Assembly: GCA_023397245.1 (NCBI GenBank) | Contig: JAEWUH010000009.1 | Coordinates: 1 to 15,939 of the forward strand | Length of the DNA stretch: 15,939 nt | Direction: 5' to 3' | Source: Bacillota bacterium | Lineage (GTDB): Bacteria > Bacillota > Clostridia > Oscillospirales > Acutalibacteraceae | Shown: positions 7,179 through 15,422 of the stretch, piece by piece | Layout of the letters: the number at the start of each line of letters is the position of its first letter | How positions within the stretch are numbered: position 1 is the stretch's first letter | Notes under the pieces: generated by a model | Databases searched by the model: none | Seen by the model: only the letters and a program-made list of their open reading frames with translations | What the model was told of the DNA's origin: nothing | Made by a program: the position numbers and the translations under genes

Positions 7179-7664
7179 TCAATATCTCTTGGTACCAAAG
7201 GAGAAAGATTTCACCACCATGGTACCGTCCTCCGTATAAAAGTAAACTGTCCTGCCGTAATTCAGCCCGGTGTCCTCCGCGTAAATCGGTATCCCGAAAC
7301 GGTTCAGACAGCTTTTGACCGCCACGACATTGCGGGCCCCGATATTTCCGAACGAGGAATCGCCGGCAACCTCGAACATCTTTGCCCCGCCCGCAATTTT
7401 TGCGGCTATCCTTCTTCGGTTACAGCCCAATTTCTCCATTTCCCCGATCATCTCCGGAATGCAGGTGTCGGCAAACCGATACTTGTTTTCTTTGGGATTG
7501 TTTTCCGGATAATTCGGCAGCATAATATGGCCGAGCCCGCCGATTTTCAGCACCGCATCATACAAACAGATCCCTACACAGGAGCCTAATGCATACGTAA
7601 CAAGAGAATCATCGAACTTAACAATTTTCATATCCGATATGCCGATTGTAACCATATTGCTCAT
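7179..7664 (-). CDS. cheD: Chemoreceptor glutamine deamidase CheD
   Basis: CheD deamidates specific glutamines of chemoreceptors and, when bound to CheC, takes part in adaptation. The 161-residue product has normal length and the expected active-site residues: Thr23, Cys29 in LGSCVGICLYD (27-37) and His46 in GGLGHIMLP (42-50), equivalent to Thr21, Cys27 and His44 of Thermotoga CheD as I recall them. Its ATG overlaps the cheC stop by four bases (ATGA, 7661-7664), so the two are translationally coupled. This fits the known CheC-CheD complex. It is the last gene of the long - strand operon. Confidence 0.95.
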   Translation of the reverse strand: MSNMVTIGISDMKIVKFDDSLVTYALGSCVGICLYDAVLKIGGLGHIMLPNYPENNPKENKYRFADTCIPEMIGEMEKLGCNRRRIAAKIAGGAKMFEVAGDSSFGNIGARNVVAVKSCLNRFGIPIYAEDTGLNYGRTVYFYTEDGTMVVKSFSFGTKRY

Positions 7665-8296
7665 AACTCGATACCTAATTTCCCCATTAATCTATTCAGA
7701 GAATCCATTGTAGGTACGAGCAGCATATTTGCCGAAACTTCTTTCTTTCCGCTCAGAAAATCGCCCTCAATAAAAATAATTTCATCGGATACCGAGCTCA
7801 TTTCAATCGCCGGTACGCTTAAAAGCGCGCCCACCATATCCACGGTAATCGCCGGCACGGAAGTCTTCATCGCAAGCTGTGACAGGGTGCTGATGGAACC
7901 CGTATAGGCATTGATCATAATGTTGCCGATTTCCGATATGGCGGAAAGTTCCATCTCGGAAAGATGGTCGCAGCTTACTTCCTTGTCGCCGAGCAGGGTG
8001 TCCAGCATCGCCTTGGCAAAATCCTGTTCAATAATAAACATCATAATGCCCTCAACGTCTCCGCAGAGCTTGGCCAAAATCCCGATCACAACATTTTCGG
8101 GGCCGCCCATCGCCGTCGCGGCGTCGTTGATATTCAGGATACGCACTTTCGGGACGGTCATATCCACTTCCGTATTCAACATCTGGGAAAGGGAAGTGGC
8201 CGCATTGCCCGCGCCGATGTTTCCGATTTCCTTCAGCACATCAATGTGCATCTCGTTCAGCTGATCTAAATTATAAATAGACATTTTAAACCCCAT
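7661..8296 (-). CDS. cheC: CheY-P phosphatase CheC
   Basis: CheC removes phosphate from CheY-P and controls CheD. The 211-residue protein has both copies of the phosphatase motif: EIGNIGAGN (23-31; Glu23, Asn26) and EIGNIMINA (122-130; Glu122, Asn125). Two active sites are therefore predicted, as in classical CheC. The start is uncertain: the ATG at 8296 has no good ribosome binding site, while the in-frame ATG at 8284 (product starting MSIYNLDQ) has GGGG six bases upstream. CheC proteins start close to this point in either case. The gene is separated from fapA by 82 bases with no convincing terminator, and overlaps cheD. Confidence 0.94.
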   Translation of the reverse strand: MGFKMSIYNLDQLNEMHIDVLKEIGNIGAGNAATSLSQMLNTEVDMTVPKVRILNINDAATAMGGPENVVIGILAKLCGDVEGIMMFIIEQDFAKAMLDTLLGDKEVSCDHLSEMELSAISEIGNIMINAYTGSISTLSQLAMKTSVPAITVDMVGALLSVPAIEMSSVSDEIIFIEGDFLSGKKEVSANMLLVPTMDSLNRLMGKLGIEL

Positions 8297-8378
8297 GCCG
8301 CCGCACCGGCCCTTTTAACCGTAACTCTCCTTTTGCGGTTTTTTAAGGAGCTATATTCTTTCTGAAGGTGGCCGCCGG

Positions 8379-9860
8379 TCATACCATATCGGAGGGAAGC
8401 ACCGGGCCGAAAACAATGCGCTCCTGATCCGCATAGAACCTCATATTGCTGCTTTCGGTCTGCACATTCAATGTGAAAGGCCCTATTGTCATTCTGGTGC
8501 CGGGATATATAATTCCGGTGCCGATGACATTAAAATCCATTAAGCTCTGGTTATTTGCCTGCGCTTCTTTGATTTGCTTTTTAATCTGATTTACCGTCTC
8601 GGTCAGCCTGCCCTTTTCAAAGATCGCCGATTTGATCAGCCGGTTTCCCTGCTCGGAATTTTTCTGGCCGTTCAGCGTGATCTGTTTGGTCAGCTCGGAG
8701 AATTTCTCCTGGTATTCGTTCAGCCTGTTTTCCGCCTGCGCAAGCAGGGCGTTCAGCTCTTCTATGCTTTTTGAACCCTGATCGACGGAAAGGAAGGAGG
8801 AAATTGCCTGCGACTGGATGGACACGCGTGTGGCAATGTTGCCCGCCGTACCGATATTTTTGGCGTAAATCCGGTTGCCCGCTTCATAGATGCCACTGAT
8901 CAGCGAGGCCTTGCGTCCTTTCAGGATAATGGAGTCGCCTGCTTTTGCCTGGGAATTCATCAAAACGTCCGCGCAAATATTATGTCCGGCAACCAGCTTT
9001 GCATTTTCAAAGTATTTGCCGACGATATCGCCGCCGGCTTTCAGGGTGCCTTTTCCCATGCCGTTCATCCCGTTGGAAATAGATATGTTCCCCTTTGCCT
9101 CTATTACGGCTCCTTCGGCCATGCCGCGGATGGAGATGTCTTTCTCCGACTTTACGAAAAAGCCTTCCCGGACGTCTCCCTGAACGATAACAGAGCCTGC
9201 CGCACTGATATTTCCGGAAGAGCCGTCCACATCGCCGCGAATAATAAATACGTCGTTTACATTGATGCAGCCGTTAATATACTCGATACAGCCGTCCACG
9301 CCCGCAAACAGCGAAAGCTGGTCCTCTGAAACGGACGTATTGTTCCCCAGCGGCAGCGAAGGAAACTTTCCCTGCCGGAACTGCACCGTATTGCCGTAAA
9401 CATCGGTTCCGTCCCTGCCGGGCTCCGGAGGGACAATGCGGCAAAGCGTTTCCCCCTTGCCGATGTTCTTTACCAGACCCAGGTCACGGAAATCGACCGT
9501 ACCGTCCTCGCGTTCGCGCGGCTTCAGCCCGTTATCGGTATCAAATTTAAAGTCGATCCAGCCGTCGACCCCATCGACCGGAGGCGTTCCCTGTGCACAG
9601 ACCAACTCCAGATAAAACCGTTCTTCGCTGCAGAAGGTGCGGATTGCTTCGTCGCAGAGGCCATAAACGACCCCGTTTTCCTTAAGGTAACCGCAAATCT
9701 GCTCCGGAGTGATTTTCTGCCCCGCATAAGCCGGCTTTACGCGCAGATATACCGTCATGTTATCCTTGGCAATCTGCAGCTGATAAACCGGTTTTGGCTC
9801 TTCCTTCTTCGGCGAATCTTCCTCAGATACCGTAGACGTTCCGGTATCAAGCGTGTCCAT
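8379..9860 (-). CDS. fapA: FapA family (DUF342) polymerising protein
   Basis: The 493-residue product is of the FapA/DUF342 family, described in Vibrio as a flagellar assembly or polar-targeting factor and widespread in flagellated Bacillota, where its job is poorly known. A charged linker (1-25) precedes the conserved N-terminal domain (about 27-195) with the signature PPEPGRDGTDVYGN (144-157). A right-handed beta-helix of short Gly-rich turns follows (about 200-355; for example ISAAGSVIVQGDV and ISIRGMAEGAVIEAKGNI), then a long coiled coil (about 363-437) and a C-terminal beta segment. There are no membrane segments. AAGGGGG lies 10 bases before the ATG. The gene sits 43 bases after the rod genes and upstream of cheC, so it is expressed with them. 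Confidence 0.88.
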   Translation of the reverse strand: MDTLDTGTSTVSEEDSPKKEEPKPVYQLQIAKDNMTVYLRVKPAYAGQKITPEQICGYLKENGVVYGLCDEAIRTFCSEERFYLELVCAQGTPPVDGVDGWIDFKFDTDNGLKPREREDGTVDFRDLGLVKNIGKGETLCRIVPPEPGRDGTDVYGNTVQFRQGKFPSLPLGNNTSVSEDQLSLFAGVDGCIEYINGCINVNDVFIIRGDVDGSSGNISAAGSVIVQGDVREGFFVKSEKDISIRGMAEGAVIEAKGNISISNGMNGMGKGTLKAGGDIVGKYFENAKLVAGHNICADVLMNSQAKAGDSIILKGRKASLISGIYEAGNRIYAKNIGTAGNIATRVSIQSQAISSFLSVDQGSKSIEELNALLAQAENRLNEYQEKFSELTKQITLNGQKNSEQGNRLIKSAIFEKGRLTETVNQIKKQIKEAQANNQSLMDFNVIGTGIIYPGTRMTIGPFTLNVQTESSNMRFYADQERIVFGPVLPSDMV

Positions 9861-9903
9861 ATAACGCGTGCCCCCTTAGTATTAAAACGTATGGAAACCT
9901 TCG

Positions 9904-10611
9904 TTATCTCAAACTATTGATCGTCTGTGTAATTTCGTCCGACATCTGGACGATTTTGGAATTCATCTGGAATGCCCGCTGTAAGCTGATAACGGACGCC
10001 ATTTCATCCGCAATGCTGACATTGGAGCCTTCCAGCCAGCCCTTTTTCAGCTCCGGATTTACCGCCGCAGTCGCTGTTCCGGAAGCAGCCGTGGGTAAAA
10101 AGGAGCAGTTTCCGATGCGTTCCAGCGCGCCGCTGTTCTGAAAGGTATAAACGCCGATAGCGGCAGAGCTGTCGTTTTCATTTGCAACCGTGACCGGCTG
10201 TCCCTTGGAATCCAGCACCAGCCCGCCGTCGGAAGCCGTAAGATAGTTTTTACCCTGCGTTACAGTCAGATGGAAATTGCCGTTCTTCGTATATTCCACT
10301 CTTCCGTCCTTCTGCACGGCAAAAAAGCCGTTCGGGTCTAAGATCGCATAATCCAGCGGAAGTCCGGTCTGCTGAATTTCTCCCTGACTCATCTCGATAT
10401 CGGTTTTATCGAGTTTGGCACCGTGCCCGCTCTTCAGGTCGGAATTGCTGCCCTGGGCGTCCTTCATATTGGAATAAATCAAATCCGCAAAGGTAGCTTC
10501 GGATGCCTTATACCCCGAAGAGGACACGTTTGAAATGTTATTGGCCGTTACGTCAAATCCCTTCTGCATCTCAGTCAGGCTGGCCGCGGCCGTATAAAAA
10601 GAATTAATCAT
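9904..10611 (-). CDS. Flagellar basal-body rod protein, FlgG/FlhP-like
   Basis: This is a 235-residue axial protein of the FlgF/FlgG family, expected in the distal rod and exported through the FlhA/FlhB/FliR gate. The N-terminal helix carries ANNISNVSSSGYK (23-35), a variant of the usual ANNLANVNTTGYK in which the N-T before GYK is lost. The C-terminus has EGSNVSIADEM (194-204) and AFQMNSKIVQMSDEITQTI, typical of the family. It corresponds best to FlhP of B. subtilis, being the second of two related genes and the closer to FlgG. GGGAGG lies 9 bases before the ATG, and the gap from the preceding gene is 16 bases. It has no signal peptide, as expected for a type III substrate. Confidence 0.88.
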   Translation of the reverse strand: MINSFYTAAASLTEMQKGFDVTANNISNVSSSGYKASEATFADLIYSNMKDAQGSNSDLKSGHGAKLDKTDIEMSQGEIQQTGLPLDYAILDPNGFFAVQKDGRVEYTKNGNFHLTVTQGKNYLTASDGGLVLDSKGQPVTVANENDSSAAIGVYTFQNSGALERIGNCSFLPTAASGTATAAVNPELKKGWLEGSNVSIADEMASVISLQRAFQMNSKIVQMSDEITQTINSLR

Positions 10612-10627
10612 TCTCCGTTACCTCCCG

Positions 10628-11371
10628 TTATATCTTGGCAATATCGGTAACTGCTTTCTGCAGCACCTGGTCGTACATTTTCAGGCTCTCCGAGCAGGAC
10701 TGCAGGGTGCGCTGTGCCGAAATCGCATCGGTCATCTCTTCGGCCGTATCGACGTTTGAGCCTTCAAGCGTTTTCCACAGGATCTGCGGGTTCTGCTCCT
10801 GCGTTGCTCCGGCGGCTGCCGTAAACAGTCCGTTCGGGGCAAGCTTCAGATTATTATAATCGGCGAAATTATAAACGGCGATTTTATCAACGATGCTGCC
10901 GTTTACATAAATATTTCCCTGACCGTCGGAAGTGAAGCTGTCGGTGCCGACCCGGATTGGGCCGTTATTCCCGACCACGCGCCCTACGCCGTTCAGCGTA
11001 AGGTACCCTTGCGCGTCCACGTTGAAGCTGCCGTTGCGCGTATAGTACAGGCCCGTGTTGTTCTGGCCCTGCACCGCAAAAAAGCCCTCGCCCTTAATGG
11101 CAAAGTCCTGATTCCTGCCGGTATTGTTAAGGGAGCCCTCGGAATGTATCACATTGGTCTTGTCCACCGTGCTGATTGCGCCCAGCTTGCCAATCGGCGT
11201 TACCGAATGGGAATCAATGCGGGAAATAAGAATATCCCCGAAGGTTGTGGAGGAAACATCCTGCTTCTTATAACCCGGGGTCTCAACATTGGCTATATTA
11301 TTGCTGATGCCGGAGAGCTTTCTGCTCTGCGTAAGAATTCCGGAACCCAGCGTGTAAAATCCTCTTACCAT
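10628..11371 (-). CDS. Flagellar basal-body rod protein, FlgF/FlhO-like
   Basis: This is a 247-residue rod protein of the FlgF/FlgG family. The N-terminal motif SNNIANVETPGYK (23-35) and C-terminal EGSNVDTAEEM (203-213) are characteristic. The central part contains FAIKGEGFFAVQ and YYTRNGSFNVDAQGYL, the usual beta-rich domain of rod and hook proteins. It is the first of two related genes directly behind the sigma-28 gene and likely matches FlhO of B. subtilis. GGGAGG lies 7 bases before the ATG; the gap from fliA is 19 bases. FlgF versus FlgG naming cannot be settled from one sequence. Confidence 0.88.
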   Translation of the reverse strand: MVRGFYTLGSGILTQSRKLSGISNNIANVETPGYKKQDVSSTTFGDILISRIDSHSVTPIGKLGAISTVDKTNVIHSEGSLNNTGRNQDFAIKGEGFFAVQGQNNTGLYYTRNGSFNVDAQGYLTLNGVGRVVGNNGPIRVGTDSFTSDGQGNIYVNGSIVDKIAVYNFADYNNLKLAPNGLFTAAAGATQEQNPQILWKTLEGSNVDTAEEMTDAISAQRTLQSCSESLKMYDQVLQKAVTDIAKI

Positions 11372-11390
11372 TTTTCAGCCTCCCAAAACT

Positions 11391-12164
11391 TTACTGGTTG
11401 TTGTATTCGGTTAAAAACTTTTTCAGTTTTCGCAGCGCGTTGGAGTGGATTTGCGAAACCCGGGAATCACTGATCCCCATTACGCTGGAAATCTCTTTGA
11501 TTTTAAGCTGTTCCTTATAATAAAGGGAAATCACTGTTTTTTCTTTTTCATTCAGCTGTTCAATGTCCTGCGCGAGGACATCCTGCAGCTCCTTTTCCGC
11601 CACAACCTGTTCCGGGCCGCGGATCGGGTCGCCGGTGAGGCTGATTTCTATATTCTCAAGGCCTTTTTCGTAAATCATTTCCTCAAAGGAAAGCATATTG
11701 AGCGCACAGGTTTCCGCCTGCATCTTCTCGTATTCCTCCAGGCTTACCTCCAGAAATCCGGCAAGCTCCCGGTCGGTTGGAGTTCTGCCCAGCTTGTGGT
11801 TCAGTTCGTTTTCCGCTTCAATGATATTCTTGGCGATTCGCTTGAGCCTTCTGGGAAAGCAGTCCTGCTTGCGTATGTAATCGATCATCGCACCCCGAAC
11901 CTTGATGGAGGCGTAGGTTTCAAACTTGACTTTCTTTTCCGGGTCAAACTTTTCAACTGCGTCCAGAAGAGCGATAAGTCCTTCGTTCACAATGTCATCC
12001 ATGCTGTTGAAATGCTGGTAACGGCCGACCGTTTTAAGCGCAATGCACTTGACGATATAACTGTACTGTACGACAAGCAGGTTGCGGATGTTATGGTCTT
12101 TTGACTGCGCGTACTGCAGCCATAAATCCGCCGTGGCTATCTGGCTCGTATCCGTGTTATTCAT
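11391..12164 (-). CDS. fliA: Flagellar sigma-28 factor (FliA/SigD)
   Basis: This sigma factor directs RNA polymerase to late flagellar and chemotaxis promoters. The 257-residue protein has region 2 (DDIVNEGLIALLDAVEKFDP, 56-75, then FETYASIKVRGAMIDYIRKQD, about 81-101), region 3 (about 105-175) and region 4 with a helix-turn-helix (LNEKEKTVISLYYKEQL, 204-220; ISSVMGISDSRVSQIHSNAL, 225-244). All parts are intact. The name sigD is used in Bacillus. A run of GGGGGA lies 7 bases before the ATG. A gap of 95 bases separates it from flhA. The SigD-like promoters found before fliD and the HD-GYP gene are its plausible local targets; its regulator FlgM is not in the window. Confidence 0.96.
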   Translation of the reverse strand: MNNTDTSQIATADLWLQYAQSKDHNIRNLLVVQYSYIVKCIALKTVGRYQHFNSMDDIVNEGLIALLDAVEKFDPEKKVKFETYASIKVRGAMIDYIRKQDCFPRRLKRIAKNIIEAENELNHKLGRTPTDRELAGFLEVSLEEYEKMQAETCALNMLSFEEMIYEKGLENIEISLTGDPIRGPEQVVAEKELQDVLAQDIEQLNEKEKTVISLYYKEQLKIKEISSVMGISDSRVSQIHSNALRKLKKFLTEYNNQ

Positions 12165-12259
12165 CCAGCCGTCCCCCTTTTCAATTTCTTATATTTTTTT
12201 AATCCTTAAGGAATCACGAAATAAATCCCGATGCCCGTCTTGATTTAATCAGTGCTTCC
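12165..12259 (-). other. Gap between flhA and fliA
   Basis: These 95 bases hold the fliA ribosome binding site (near 12172-12177) and a short CCTTAAGG palindrome with a following A tract on the - strand. I see no convincing SigD or sigma-A promoter and no terminator. In many Bacillota flhF and flhG lie at this point; nothing resembling them is present. Confidence 0.5.
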
Positions 12260-14317
12260 TTAATCGAGCGTTACATTGGCAACCGCCTGTATTTGAACGT
12301 TGGAATTCAGTTCATTAAAAGACAGCACAACCGAGTTGGGATAAAACTGCTCCAGCATTTTGCTGAAATAAATCCGCACCAGCGGGGAAGTAAGGATAAT
12401 CGGAACATTGATCGCATCCTTGACCTTGGTAATACAGTCGGAAAGGTTGGAAACGATTTTCTGCGTGGTCTGCGGGTCCAGTGAAAGGTACGTGCCGTGC
12501 TCGTTCTTGTTGATGGAATTCACTATGATCCTTTCCACCTCGCTGTCCAGCGTAATAACGCGGATCTGGCCGCCCTCGGACCATTTGCGTGTAATGGTAC
12601 GCTTTAACGACTGGCGCACATATTCGGTCAGAACCTCCATCTCGCGCACGGTTCCGGCATAATCGGAAATCGTGCTCAGGATGGTTTCCATATCGCGGAT
12701 CGGTACGCCCTCCTTAAGCAGGTTGCAAAGCACTTTCTGCAGGTTGCTGTAAGAAACCATATTGGGAATGACGTCGTCCACCAGGGTAGCATCGCTCTTT
12801 TTCACGGTTTCAAGCAGCTGGTTGACGTCCTGTCTTGTAATCAGTTCATAAGCATACCGCTTAACGGTTTCCGACAAATGCGTAATCACCACGGAAAGGG
12901 GATCGATTACGGTGTATCCGTAAATTTCCGCCATTTCTTTCTTTTCCGGGGTGATCCATCGGCTGGGAATGCCGTATGCCGGCTCGATGGTTTCAATGCC
13001 GTCGATGGTTCCGGTCAGGTTGCCGGGATCCAGGGCAAGATAGTAATCAATCAGAATTTCGCCGCGGCTGACCTCTTCCCCCTTGATCTTTATGACGTAC
13101 TGGTTCGGGTTCAGCATTCCGTTATCGCGCAGGCGCACGGCCGGGATAACGGTGCCCATTTCAAGGGCGAACTGCTTGCGGAACGCAACCAGACGATCAA
13201 TAAAGCTGCTTCCTCTGGCTTCATCAACCAGCGGGATCAGGCTGTACCCGAATTCCATTTCAATGGCGTCAATCGGGAGCAGATTATAAACATTGTCAAT
13301 ATTCTTGTAATAGGCGGTTTCGTCTTCCTCCACGGTGGGAGCGGGCTTCTCCGCTTCCGCCACAGCGGCGGCCGCAGCCAGCTTCTGCCTTTTTCTTGTG
13401 GTAAAGCCTGCAAACAACAGGGCAACCGCAACAATAAAAATCTGTATAAAGGGCATACCGGGAATGACGCAGAGCAGCATCACCACAATTCCCGATACGG
13501 TCAGCACGATCGGCCTTGCTAAAAGCTGCTTGGAAACGTCCTTGCTCAGCGTGGAATCCGAAGCGGCGCGCGTTACGATCATGCCGGTCGCGGTGGAAAT
13601 CATCAGGGCCGGAATCTGGGAAACCAGACCGTCGCCGACCGTGGCAATGGAATAGATGCTCAGAACCTCGTTAAACGTCTTGCCGCCCTGTACCAGACCG
13701 ATAATAGAGCCTGCAATCAGATTGATAAAAACGATGATAATGGACATGATGGCGTCGCCCTTGACAAACTTGGTAGCACCGTCCATGGAGCCGTAGAATT
13801 CGGCTTCCCGCTGAATATCGTTTCTGCGGGTGCGCGCCTGTTCTTCGTTGATAATACCGGAATTCAGGTCGGCGTCAATCGCCATCTGTTTGCCGGGCAT
13901 TGCGTCCAATTTAAATCTGGCGGCAACCTCGGAGACTCTCTCCGCGCCTTTCGTGATAACCAGGAACTGAACGAGGACGATGATAATAAATACGATAAAG
14001 CCGACCACCACGTTGCCGCCCAGTACGAAGTTACCGAAGGTTTTAATCACCTGACCGGCCGAGCCGGAGTTGGAAAGGATCAGCCTGGTGGACGAAATAT
14101 TCAGTCCCAGACGCAAAAGCGTGGTAATCAGCAGCAGGGACGGGAAAATAGAGAACTGAAGTGCGTTGCTCACATACATCGTCATAAGAAGAATGACCAG
14201 GGATATGGTCAAATTTATGATGATCATCATATCCAGTAAAAAGGGGGGTAATGGTATGATGATTAACGCAACAATAACGATTACAAATACGGCAACGATA
14301 TTATTGAGAATCTTCAA
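12260..14317 (-). CDS. flhA: Flagellar type III export gate protein FlhA
   Basis: FlhA is the major membrane component of the flagellar export gate and docks chaperone-substrate complexes such as FliS-flagellin. The 685-residue length is normal. About eight hydrophobic helices occupy the first 310 residues. Between helices lie the signature RLGLNISSTRLIL (69-81) and the conserved cytoplasmic FHIPEP loop (about 124-185; EVAARFKLDAMPGKQMAIDA, 130-149). An Ala-rich linker (about 310-335) precedes the large cytoplasmic domain. The start is a TTG (14317-14315), not ATG: MKILNNIVAV agrees with the family's usual first residues, and AGGAGG (14333-14328) lies 10 bases upstream, inside flhB. The TTGA overlap with the flhB stop implies translational coupling. 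Confidence 0.96.
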   Translation of the reverse strand: MKILNNIVAVFVIVIVALIIIPLPPFLLDMMIIINLTISLVILLMTMYVSNALQFSIFPSLLLITTLLRLGLNISSTRLILSNSGSAGQVIKTFGNFVLGGNVVVGFIVFIIIVLVQFLVITKGAERVSEVAARFKLDAMPGKQMAIDADLNSGIINEEQARTRRNDIQREAEFYGSMDGATKFVKGDAIMSIIIVFINLIAGSIIGLVQGGKTFNEVLSIYSIATVGDGLVSQIPALMISTATGMIVTRAASDSTLSKDVSKQLLARPIVLTVSGIVVMLLCVIPGMPFIQIFIVAVALLFAGFTTRKRQKLAAAAAVAEAEKPAPTVEEDETAYYKNIDNVYNLLPIDAIEMEFGYSLIPLVDEARGSSFIDRLVAFRKQFALEMGTVIPAVRLRDNGMLNPNQYVIKIKGEEVSRGEILIDYYLALDPGNLTGTIDGIETIEPAYGIPSRWITPEKKEMAEIYGYTVIDPLSVVITHLSETVKRYAYELITRQDVNQLLETVKKSDATLVDDVIPNMVSYSNLQKVLCNLLKEGVPIRDMETILSTISDYAGTVREMEVLTEYVRQSLKRTITRKWSEGGQIRVITLDSEVERIIVNSINKNEHGTYLSLDPQTTQKIVSNLSDCITKVKDAINVPIILTSPLVRIYFSKMLEQFYPNSVVLSFNELNSNVQIQAVANVTLD

Positions 14318-15381
14318 TATTTCTTATCCTCCTTTTTTAAAGAATATACCCAAGCCATAATTTCGGCCAAAGCGACATAATATTCCGGCGGGATTTCCCG
14401 GCCGACTTTGACGGAACCGTACAGGGCCCTTGCCAGCGGCCTGTTCTCCGTCATGGGAATGTGATGCTGTTCGGCAATCTCTATAATTTTAAGCGCTACG
14501 TAGTCCTGTCCTTTTGCCACTACGATAGGAGCGCTGTTTTTGTCAATGTCATATTTCAGTGCAACGGCAAAATGCGTAGGGTTTCTTACGATAACGTCCG
14601 CGGTGGGAACCTGCTGCATCATCCGCTGCTGAGCCATTTTGCGCTGTCTGTCGCGTATTGCGCCCTTAATCTGCGGATCGCCTTCCAGTTCCTTGTACTC
14701 GTCCTTGATTTCCTGCTTGGACATCTTAATATCCTGCTCATACTGCCACCACTGGTAGAGATAATCCAGCGCGGCGATCGCAATAAACGCGACGGAAATC
14801 TGTATGACGATATCCATGATGGAATTCAGAATAAAGGACGCTGCCTGCATGACGTCTTCATACATCAGCTGCGAAAAATACACCATGAGTTTGCTGATCT
14901 GCGTGTAGAGAAGATACGCCAGAACGGAAATTTTAATCATGGCCTTTAAGAGTTCGGTAACCGAACGCATGGAAAACATCCGTTTAAAGCCCTGAATCAT
15001 ACTTAACTTTGAAAAATTGAACTTCAGAAGTTCCTTTGAAAATTTAAATCCGGTCTGAACACCCGAGGCGATCACACCCGCCGCAATGGAAACAAGCATG
15101 ATCGGGCCGGCCATCAAAAGCAGCGCAATGATACAATCCTTGAGGACATCCATTGCCGTGCCGGCGGATAAGGTGCGTACCGTCAGAATGAAATCCGAGT
15201 ATTTCCGAAAGAAACCGGACATGTACCTGTAAGCATAAGGGAAGATTATTTTCAGAGTAAAAAAGAGCGCCAGAATGGAAATTGCGCTGACTACGTCGGA
15301 GCTTTGAAAAATATTGCCTTTCTTCCGCTGTTCTTCTCGTCTTTTCGGGGTAGCTTTTTCGGTCTTGCTGCTGTCTGCCAT
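14314..15381 (-). CDS. flhB: Flagellar export switch protein FlhB
   Basis: FlhB sets the substrate specificity of the flagellar export gate and switches from rod/hook to filament substrates after self-cleavage. The 355-residue protein starts with the usual basic tail (SSKTEKATPKRREEQRKKG, 4-22), has four membrane helices (about 30-50, 83-107, 143-172, 185-208), and a cytoplasmic domain with the autocleavage motif NPTH (267-270) followed by FAVALKYD. The motif is intact, so cleavage between Asn and Pro is expected. A run of six G lies 5 bases before the ATG. It follows fliR by 41 bases and overlaps flhA by four bases. Confidence 0.96.
   Translation of the reverse strand: MADSSKTEKATPKRREEQRKKGNIFQSSDVVSAISILALFFTLKIIFPYAYRYMSGFFRKYSDFILTVRTLSAGTAMDVLKDCIIALLLMAGPIMLVSIAAGVIASGVQTGFKFSKELLKFNFSKLSMIQGFKRMFSMRSVTELLKAMIKISVLAYLLYTQISKLMVYFSQLMYEDVMQAASFILNSIMDIVIQISVAFIAIAALDYLYQWWQYEQDIKMSKQEIKDEYKELEGDPQIKGAIRDRQRKMAQQRMMQQVPTADVIVRNPTHFAVALKYDIDKNSAPIVVAKGQDYVALKIIEIAEQHHIPMTENRPLARALYGSVKVGREIPPEYYVALAEIMAWVYSLKKEDKKY
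14328..14333 (-). promoter_or_regulatory. Ribosome binding site fixing the TTG start of flhA
   Basis: AGGAGG within the last codons of flhB lies 10 bases before TTG at 14317. No ATG with a comparable site exists nearby, so it decides the flhA start. Confidence 0.75.
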
Positions 15382-15422
15382 ATCATCCCCCCTATCCGAA
15401 GAAACGGAAAACTAAGAAAGTT

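Noticed and set aside
11445..12104. 219-residue open frame on the + strand opposite fliA
   Set aside because: Antisense to an intact sigma-28 gene; no ribosome binding site or family motif was seen.
12165..12259. Possible promoter for fliA (TATAAG on the - strand)
   Set aside because: The hexamer 17-18 bases upstream does not resemble TTGACA, and no SigD match was found; read-through from flhA is simpler.
12878..13522. 214-residue open frame on the + strand opposite flhA
   Set aside because: It lies wholly inside the well-supported flhA gene on the other strand, has a composition typical of an antisense shadow, and no recognisable domain.
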